64,000 nucleotides of DNA from Lysobacteraceae bacterium NML93-0399 (lineage in GTDB: Bacteria > Pseudomonadota > Gammaproteobacteria > Xanthomonadales > Xanthomonadaceae): positions 496,001 to 560,000 of the forward strand of contig NTJI01000001.1 in the NCBI GenBank assembly GCA_002307375.1, given 5' to 3'. Shown one piece after another: positions 57,713-64,000 of the stretch. The translations under genes were made by a program, and so were the position numbers. The stretch's first letter is position 1. Each line of letters begins with the position of its first letter. The notes under the pieces were generated by a model. That model saw only the letters and a program-made list of their open reading frames with translations. It ran no database searches and was not told where the DNA came from.

Positions 57713-58105
57713 TCAATCGATCCGGCGCATCTCGAAGATCCGGTCATCCGACAGCGCGGTGAAATAGCCGGTCTTCGACGTGAAGCCCTTGTCCGGGAAC
57801 TCGGTGCCCGGGGCGACGCGGCACAGCAGAAACGCGCGCGAAGCCGCGCACTGCAGGCGTGCCTCGGCGCCGATGCCGGGAAACAACCCGTGCTGCTCCA
57901 TTGCCGTGAGTGGCAGCAGGGCCAGACCCTCGCCACGGAACATCGCCAGCCAGCCGCGACCTTCCGCCCGCACCACCAGCTGCGCATCGGCGGGAAAGGC
58001 GCCACCGTTCGCGCCCACAGGCGCATAGGTGCCGCTGAGGCCATCGACCGCCTGCACGGCGCCCGCCAGCAACAGTGCCAGCACGACGCCGAGCACGCGA
58101 CGCAT
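57713..58105 (-). CDS. Small exported protein of unknown function
   Basis: A 130-residue protein with signal peptide 1-19 (VLALLLAGAVQAVDG). Mature sequence has two cysteines (CAASRAFLLC) able to form a disulfide and a lipocalin-like start GLSGTYAPVG; no family recognised. Its ATG shares a base with the rimO stop (TGATG), so it is co-translated with rimO. Its 3' end borders the REP array. Confidence 0.7.
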   Translation of the reverse strand: MRRVLGVVLALLLAGAVQAVDGLSGTYAPVGANGGAFPADAQLVVRAEGRGWLAMFRGEGLALLPLTAMEQHGLFPGIGAEARLQCAASRAFLLCRVAPGTEFPDKGFTSKTGYFTALSDDRIFEMRRID

Positions 58106-59475
58106 CAGGCGTGGACCTCGGCGACCTCGCCGTACAGGTCGTGCTCGTCGCTGCCCATGATCGTCACATCGACGAAATCGCCCGGCTGCAGGTCGGCCTC
58201 GCGGCCGTCCTGGATCTGCACCACGCCGTCGATCTCCGGCGCATCGCCCATCGACCGCGCGATGGCCAGATCACCGTCGACCATGTCGACCAGACACATC
58301 TGCACCGTGCCGACCTTGGCCTCGAGCCGCGCGGTCGAGATCTCGGCCTGCTTTTCCATGAAGCGCGCGAGGCGCTCCTGCTTCACTTCTTCCGGCACGG
58401 CATCGGGCAACGCATTGGCCGTCGCGCCTTCGACCGGCGAATACGCGAACGCGCCGACGCGATCGAGCTGCGCCTCGTCGAGGAAGTCGAGCAGCTGCTG
58501 GAAGTCGTCTTCGGTTTCGCCGGGGAAACCGACGATGAAGGTGCTGCGGATGGTCAATTCGGGACAGATCTCACGCCAGCGCGCGATGCGCTCGCGGGTC
58601 TTGTCGATCGCGCCCGGGCGCTTCATGAGTTTCAGGATGCGCGGGCTGGCGTGCTGCAGTGGCACGTCCAGATACGGCAGGAGCTTAGGGCTCCCGTCTG
58701 CGTGGCGCTCGGTCATCAGCGGGATGATGTCGTCGACGTGCGGATACGGATACACGTAGTGCAGACGCGTCCATACGCCCAGTTCCGACAGCCCCTCGCA
58801 CAGCGCCTTCATGCGCGTGGCGTACTGGCGCTCGCGCCAGGTGCGCTCGGCATAGCGCACGTCGACGCCGTAGGCCGAGGTGTCCTGCGAGATCACCAGC
58901 AGTTCGCGCACGCCGCCGCGCACGAGCTTCTCGGCTTCGCGCAGCACATCGTCGACCGGGCGCGAGACCAGATCGCCGCGCATCGACGGAATGATGCAGA
59001 AGCTGCAGCGATGGTTGCAGCCTTCGGAAATCTTCAGGTACGCGTAGTGCTTGGGCGTCAGTTTGATGCCGATGTCGTCGGCCGCGGCACGGCGCGGGAC
59101 CAGATCCACGAACGGGTTGTGCACCTGCGGCGCGGCCGAGTGCACCGCGCGCATCACCGAGCCGTAGTCCTGGGGCCCGCTGATCGACAACACGTCCGGA
59201 TGCGCTTCGCGGATCACCTCCGAACGCTTGCCCAAGCACCCGGTCACGATGACCTTGCCGTTCTCGGCGATGGCCTCGCCGATCGCGTCCAGCGATTCGG
59301 TCACCGCCGAATCGATGAAGCCGCAGGTGTTGACCACGACGACGTCGGCATCGTCATAGGTCTGGACGATGTCGTAGCCCTCGACGCGGAGCTGGGTGAG
59401 GATGCGTTCGGAATCGACGAGAGCTTTCGGACAGCCGAGACTGACGAAACCGACCTTGGGATTGGCTGCGGACAT
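58105..59475 (-). CDS. rimO: Ribosomal protein S12 methylthiotransferase RimO
   Basis: A 456-residue radical-SAM enzyme that adds a methylthio group to Asp88 of S12. N-terminal UPF0004 domain with cluster ligands C15 ([11 protein letters not shown]), C51 and C80; radical-SAM motif C153-x3-C157-x2-C160 (CNHRCSFC); C-terminal TRAM domain. It heads a two-gene unit with the small exported protein. Confidence 0.97.
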   Translation of the reverse strand: MSAANPKVGFVSLGCPKALVDSERILTQLRVEGYDIVQTYDDADVVVVNTCGFIDSAVTESLDAIGEAIAENGKVIVTGCLGKRSEVIREAHPDVLSISGPQDYGSVMRAVHSAAPQVHNPFVDLVPRRAAADDIGIKLTPKHYAYLKISEGCNHRCSFCIIPSMRGDLVSRPVDDVLREAEKLVRGGVRELLVISQDTSAYGVDVRYAERTWRERQYATRMKALCEGLSELGVWTRLHYVYPYPHVDDIIPLMTERHADGSPKLLPYLDVPLQHASPRILKLMKRPGAIDKTRERIARWREICPELTIRSTFIVGFPGETEDDFQQLLDFLDEAQLDRVGAFAYSPVEGATANALPDAVPEEVKQERLARFMEKQAEISTARLEAKVGTVQMCLVDMVDGDLAIARSMGDAPEIDGVVQIQDGREADLQPGDFVDVTIMGSDEHDLYGEVAEVHA

Positions 59476-59650
59476 GGGAACCGTGGCTGGGGACGCGGCC
59501 GCCGCGGGCGGCTTGGGGAAGGCGCGGTCGCGGGCGATGCCGGCGCGCGATGGCCGCGCAGTATACCGCCGCTCTGGACGCCCACCGGCCGCATGAAATC
59601 TGGGTTCGCACGCCGGTTAGACTCGGCCCGTCGCATGAACGGGAATTGCC

Positions 59651-60340
59651 ATGGGCCGGGACGTCATGCTCGTCACACCTGCCGGACCGGTGAGCGCGTG
59701 GCGCGCCGAGCCGCCGCACGGCGCAGCCGCGCAGGGCGCGGTGGTCGTGATCCAGGAAATCTTCGGCGTCAACGCACACATCCGCAGCGTCGCCGATGGC
59801 TATGCCGCAGCCGGCTACACGGCGCTGGCACCGGCGCTGTTCGACCCGGTCGCGCGCCACGTGGAACTGGCCTACGACGCCGAAGGCTTCGCGCAAGGGC
59901 GCGCACTGGTCGAAGCTTTGGGCAACGATCGCGCGGTCGCCATCGTGCGCGCCTGCCGCGACACGCTGCGGGGCGAGGGCCACCGCCGCGTCGCGGCCGT
60001 CGGGTTCTGCTGGGGCGGCACACTGGCGTTTCTGGCCAATACCCGGCTGGGCCTGCCTGCCGTGAGCTACTACGGCGCACGCACCGTGCCTGTCCTGGGC
60101 GAAACCCTGCAGGCGCCGATGCTGTTCCATTTCGGCGCAGACGACCCGAGCATTTCCGCCGACGACATCGCGCTGCACCGCACGCGCCAGCCGGATGCGC
60201 AGGTGTGCGTGCATCCCGGCGGCCACGGATTCAACCGCGACGTGGACCCGGCGCACTACCATGCCGCGAGCGCGGCGGCCGCCCGCCGGGCAACCCTCGC
60301 CTTCCTCGATGCCGCGCTGCGGCAGGATGCACCGCCATGA
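59651..60340 (+). CDS. Dienelactone hydrolase family protein
   Basis: A 229-residue alpha/beta hydrolase of the carboxymethylenebutenolidase type. Triad: C120 (GFCWGGT), D164 or D165 (FGADDPS) and H192 (GGHGF); E36 in QEIFG is the family's gating Glu. Here probably a general esterase, since no ring-cleavage genes are nearby. Stop overlaps the HIT gene (ATGA). Confidence 0.9.
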   Translation: MGRDVMLVTPAGPVSAWRAEPPHGAAAQGAVVVIQEIFGVNAHIRSVADGYAAAGYTALAPALFDPVARHVELAYDAEGFAQGRALVEALGNDRAVAIVRACRDTLRGEGHRRVAAVGFCWGGTLAFLANTRLGLPAVSYYGARTVPVLGETLQAPMLFHFGADDPSISADDIALHRTRQPDAQVCVHPGGHGFNRDVDPAHYHAASAAAARRATLAFLDAALRQDAPP

Positions 60341-60747
60341 CGCCCTTCATACTCGATGCCCGTCTCGCCGACGACAGCCACCCGCTCGCGACGCTGGCGT
60401 TGTGCGAATTGCGGCTGATGGACGATGCCAACTACCCCTGGCTGGTGCTGGTGCCGCGTATCGCCGGTGCGCGTGAGCTGGTCGATCTCGATGCCGACCA
60501 GCGCCGCCGATTGACCGACGAGATCGACCTGGCCGCCCGCCTGCTGCGCGACGTGTACCGGCCGTACAAGCTCAACATCGCCGCGCTGGGCAACATGGTC
60601 GAACAACTGCACATCCACGTGATCGGCCGCGAACAGGACGATCCCGCATGGCCGGCGCCGGTGTGGGGACGGGTCGCCGCGCGCCCCTATTCGCCCGAGC
60701 AGCTGGTCGAACGCATCGGCCGACTGCAGGCCGCGCTGCCCGGCTGA
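60337..60747 (+). CDS. HIT-domain protein
   Basis: A 136-residue histidine-triad fold protein. The triad region reads Q90-L-H92-I-H94-V-I, so the first His of the usual H-x-H-x-H is Gln while the two catalytic ones remain. Such HIT-like proteins may hydrolyse dinucleoside polyphosphates or nucleotidyl adducts. ATG at 60337 overlaps the preceding stop by 4 bp. Confidence 0.87.
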   Translation: MTPFILDARLADDSHPLATLALCELRLMDDANYPWLVLVPRIAGARELVDLDADQRRRLTDEIDLAARLLRDVYRPYKLNIAALGNMVEQLHIHVIGREQDDPAWPAPVWGRVAARPYSPEQLVERIGRLQAALPG

Positions 60748-60883
60748 TCTACCCGCAGCACTTGTGCGCCGACGGCGACAGGCGTGCCGGCGTTGCCGTG
60801 CATGCATCGAGTCCGCTGCCCGCGTGGCCGACGCATCGCCCGGACCGCGATCGGTCGGATCGACGCTCGTCCTGCGCTTCGCC

Positions 60884-61459
60884 TCAGGTCCGCGGCAGGG
60901 TGACGCCGCGCTGGCCCTGGTACTTGCCGCCGCGATCCTTGTAGGAGGTTTCGCAGACGTCGTCGGCATCGGACTGGAAGAACAGCATCTGCGCCACGCC
61001 CTCGTTGGCGTAGATGCGCGCCGGCAGCGGCGTGGTGTTGCTGAATTCCAGCGTCACGTGCCCTTCCCACTCGGGCTCGAGCGGTGTGACGTTGACGATG
61101 ATGCCGCAACGCGCGTAGGTGCTCTTGCCCAGGCACACCACCAGCGTGTCGCGCGGAATGCGGAAGTACTCGACCGTGCGCGCCAGCGCGAAGGAGTTCG
61201 GCGGGATGATGCATTCGTCCGCCTCGATGTCGACGAAGCTGCCCGGATCGAAATGCTTCGGGTCGACGATCGTCGAGTTGATGTTGGTGAAGATCTTGAA
61301 CTCGCGTGAGCAGCGCACGTCGTAGCCATAGCTCGAGGTGCCGTAGCTGACGATGCGCTCGCCGGCCGGATCCTGCTTGATCTGGCCGGGCTCGAAGGGC
61401 TCGATCATGCCCTGCGTCTCGGACATGCGGCGGATCCAGCGGTCGCTCTTGATGCTCAT
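60884..61459 (-). CDS. dcd: dCTP deaminase
   Basis: A 191-residue trimeric enzyme giving dUTP for thymidylate synthesis. Signatures: [42 protein letters not shown] and the catalytic Glu region [20 protein letters not shown] at 61459 with AGGA 8 nt upstream. It lies 67 bp after apbC; convergent with the HIT gene. Confidence 0.97.
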   Translation of the reverse strand: MSIKSDRWIRRMSETQGMIEPFEPGQIKQDPAGERIVSYGTSSYGYDVRCSREFKIFTNINSTIVDPKHFDPGSFVDIEADECIIPPNSFALARTVEYFRIPRDTLVVCLGKSTYARCGIIVNVTPLEPEWEGHVTLEFSNTTPLPARIYANEGVAQMLFFQSDADDVCETSYKDRGGKYQGQRGVTLPRT

Positions 61460-61526
61460 CAACGGGTCCTGCTGCGCGGCGAAAGGGCCGCGCATTGTCG
61501 CCGTCCGGCCATGGCCGGTCCAGCGA

Positions 61527-62378
61527 TCAGAGCAGCGAGGCCGGGATCGACATCGGCGCGCGCGGGCGCTTCTCCAACTCGGTGACCAGATTGCGCGCGG
61601 TCGCCCGGTAAGCCTGCGCCGCGGGCGAATCCGGCGCCGCCACCACGATAGGCACGCCGGCATCACCCTGCTCGCGGATGCCGATCTCCAAGGGCAACGA
61701 GCCCAGCAGCGGCACGCCGTACTGCGCCGCCATGCGCTGACCGCCGCCCTCGCCGAACAGGTGTTCGACGTGGCCGCAGTTGCTGCATACGTGCTGGGCC
61801 ATGTTCTCCACCAGCCCGAGCACGGCCACCTCGACCTTCTCGAACATCTTCAGCGCCTTGCGCGCGTCCAGCGTGGCGACGTCCTGCGGCGTGGTCACGA
61901 TGACCGCCCCGGCGACGGGAATCTTCTGTGCCAGGGTGAGCTGGATGTCGCCCGTGCCCGGCGGCAGGTCGAACAGCAGATAGTCCAGTGCCTCGTCTCC
62001 GCCCCACAGCGTGTCATTGAGCAGCTGCGTCAGCGCCGACGTCGCCATCGGACCGCGCCAGATCATGGGCGTGTCCTGATCGACCAGCAGCCCGATCGAC
62101 ATCGCCTCGATGCCATGCGCGCGCATGGGCAGGATCGACTTGCCATCCGGACTGTCCGGCTTGCCCGACAGTCCCAGCATCGTCGGGATGCTCGGCCCGT
62201 AGACGTCCGCATCCAACACCCCGACCCGCGCGCCCTCGGCCGCCAGCGCGAGCGCGAGGTTCACCGCGGTCGTGGACTTGCCCACCCCACCCTTGCCGGA
62301 ACCGACGGCGAGGATGTTGCGGATGCGGGGGTGTAGCGGCATGGCGCCTTGCGGGGTTCGCGCGGGAGCGGGAGGCAT
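61527..62378 (-). CDS. apbC: Iron-sulfur cluster carrier ATPase ApbC/Mrp
   Basis: A 283-residue Mrp/NBP35 P-loop ATPase that assembles and transfers [4Fe-4S] clusters. Deviant Walker [13 protein letters not shown] near residue 27, [11 protein letters not shown] switch region, and the bridging cluster C-x2-C in [17 protein letters not shown]. The N-terminal DUF59 domain of E. coli Mrp is missing, as in short forms. Start at 62378 has AGGA at 6 nt; 62384 is an alternative. Confidence 0.94.
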   Translation of the reverse strand: MPPAPARTPQGAMPLHPRIRNILAVGSGKGGVGKSTTAVNLALALAAEGARVGVLDADVYGPSIPTMLGLSGKPDSPDGKSILPMRAHGIEAMSIGLLVDQDTPMIWRGPMATSALTQLLNDTLWGGDEALDYLLFDLPPGTGDIQLTLAQKIPVAGAVIVTTPQDVATLDARKALKMFEKVEVAVLGLVENMAQHVCSNCGHVEHLFGEGGGQRMAAQYGVPLLGSLPLEIGIREQGDAGVPIVVAAPDSPAAQAYRATARNLVTELEKRPRAPMSIPASLL

Positions 62379-62678
62379 GGACATCCTGAAGCACGGGAGG
62401 CGCGCCTATTGTCGCATCGCCGCCATTGAATTCATCGTCCCGGCCAGCTGGATGGCGCCGCCCGACCCGAATGCATCAAACCTTCCAACAGTGAATGTCA
62501 AGTCGAGAACTCTTCTTGCAAAGCACCCCGCCGTCGCACGCACAAAAGTGTTGCGCGGACATGGCGACAGGATTAACGTCAGGTTAAGTCCCGGGGGTGA
62601 ACGCCGGGACGGCCCGAATGACATGGATGGCGTGCCGGGGCTCGCTCAACTGTCCTTCCATCTTCAGGATTTCATTCG

Positions 62679-64000
62679 ATGTCAGACCGCTCCTTGCCAC
62701 TCCGCAGCCGCCTCGCCTCTGCCGTTCTGGCGGCTATCGTCCTGCCGGCTTCCGCAGCATCCTTGGCCCAGACAGCCGCAGCGGACACGCCCACCTCGGC
62801 CCCCGCGACTACCCTCGACAAGGTGACGGTCACCGGCTCGCTGATCCCGCAGTCGCAGATCGAAACCTTCACGCCGGTCACGGTCATCTCGGCCGACGAC
62901 ATCCAGATGCGCGGCTTCGAGACCGTGGCCGATGTACTCCAGCAGTCGTCGTTCAGCACTGGCGGTATCCAGGGCGGCCAGACGTCGGCGTCATTCACCC
63001 AGGGTGCCGAAGCTGCCGGGCTCTTCAGTCTCGACCCGGGTTACACCAAATACCTGATCAACGGCCGTCCCATGGCCAACTACCCCGCTCTCTACAACGG
63101 CTCGGACACGTTCAACAACATCAGCGGCATTCCGGTGGCGCTGGTGGAGCGCATCGAAATTCTGCCTGGCGGCCAGTCATCGCTGTACGGCTCGGACGCG
63201 ATCGCGGGCGTGGTGAACATCATCCTCAAGAAGCGTCTCGACAGCGCCGAGATGACGGTGCGTGGCGGCTTCTTCAGTGAAGGCGGCGGCTCGAGCGCGC
63301 GGTTCACGATCGCCGACAGCTTCACCTCCGCCGACGATCGCTTCACCGTACTTGCTGGCCTGCAAGCCGAAACGCGTGATCCGATCTGGGGCTATCAGCG
63401 TGACCTGACCCGGCAGTTCAATACACGCGGCTACACCGACGCCTTCGCAAGCCGCGACTTCGTGGTGATCGACGCGCTCAACAACACCTATCTGTTTACC
63501 GACCCCAACAACTGCGCCAATACCACTGGTCAGTTCGGGGGAACGACGCAGCTCTGGAACCGTCCCGGTTATGGACAGTACTGCGGCTCTTTCATTTCCC
63601 CGGGCTACCGCACGATCCGGAACGGCAAGGACAGCATCCAGGGCTACTCGTACGCGACCTTCGATCTGAACGACACCACCACGCTGTACGGCGAGGTGAT
63701 GCTCAACTTCGAGGAAACCCAGTACGCGACCGGCTCGAGCTACACCTGGTGGGGAACCGGCTCCAAGTACGGCGCCTTCTACGATCCGGATCTTGAGCGC
63801 CTGGTGAATCTGCAGCGTTCCTTCGCCCCCGAAGATATCGGCGGTCAAGGCTAGAAGGACATTCTCAATACCGACCGTAACAAGGCCTACAGCGTGGCGC
63901 TCGGCGTGCAGGGTGCGTTCGGCGGCAGCGGCTGGGACTACGACGTAGGCGCCATGCGGACCGAGTACCGGCTCACCGAGCACAGCTGGGCACGTTTCGC
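62679..64000 (+). pseudogene. TonB-dependent receptor, interrupted by an in-frame stop
   Basis: The frame encodes a signal peptide (about 1-32), TonB box LDKVTVTGS, plug domain (VTVISADDIQMRGFETVADVL, LYGSDAIAGVVNIILKK) and the first barrel strands, then a TAG at 63852-63854 after 391 codons. The same frame continues to the window edge with receptor-like sequence (KDILNTDRNKAYSVALGVQG). A single C-to-G change (TAC to TAG) would explain it. It may be a real nonsense mutation, a sequencing error, or suppressed. The oar-like/Xanthomonas family takes up siderophores or glycans. Confidence 0.7.

Noticed and set aside
59611..59623. TAGACT before the dienelactone hydrolase gene as a promoter
   Set aside because: There is no matching -35 and the box is too near the ATG to judge; left out as a feature.

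Overview
The window is a block of conserved chromosome from a high-G+C gammaproteobacterium, most likely a member of the Xanthomonadales (Lysobacter / Luteimonas / Xanthomonas relatives). The pointers are FabV as the enoyl-ACP reductase, a TrpI-type regulator divergent from trpB, the order prmB-aroC-asd-fimV-truA-trpF-trpB-trpA-accD, a nuo operon placed between tRNA-Leu and tRNA-fMet, and GTAGGAGCGCGCTCGCGC-type palindromes between genes. I assigned the taxon from protein and gene-order memory only; no search was run. No prophage, insertion sequence, CRISPR array or rRNA operon is visible.

Layout. 1-6.6 kb: the end of a penicillin-acylase-family gene, an AlkB-like oxygenase, fabV, a cytochrome b561 and asnB. 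asnB is preceded by what looks like a complete transcription attenuator: a 31-codon leader peptide with six Asn codons, a pause hairpin and an intrinsic terminator. 6.6-16 kb: the information-processing cluster tRNA-fMet - rimP - nusA - infB - rbfA - truB - rpsO - pnp, all on the minus strand. 16-31 kb: the fourteen-gene nuoA-N operon for respiratory complex I, with mostly 4-8 bp gene overlaps. 31-37 kb: tRNA-Leu(GAG), secG, tpiA, a plus-strand DUF481-type envelope protein, an isopenicillin-N-synthase-like oxygenase, glmM and accD.

37.5-49 kb: tryptophan and aspartate-family biosynthesis. trpA, an unknown exported protein and trpB are translationally coupled. trpI diverges from trpB across a 95 bp gap with a LysR-type palindrome. 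Then come trpF, a plus-strand outer-membrane beta-barrel gene, truA, fimV, asd, a 2-hydroxyacid dehydrogenase and aroC. 49-64 kb: prmB, a SCO1-psd pair, a lytic transglycosylase coupled to a lipoprotein-type hydrolase, greB coupled to a small lipoprotein, a siderophore-interacting flavin reductase, rimO, a dienelactone hydrolase-HIT pair, dcd, apbC/mrp, and a TonB-dependent receptor interrupted by an in-frame TAG near the window edge.

The gene content is largely housekeeping. The most interesting signals are in non-coding or embedded sequence: the asparagine-rich attenuator upstream of asnB, a plus-strand terminator in front of the DUF481 gene that belongs to no visible gene, the exported protein between trpB and trpA, two families of intergenic palindromes, and a tandem array that seems to contain relics of the 3' end of the neighbouring gene.
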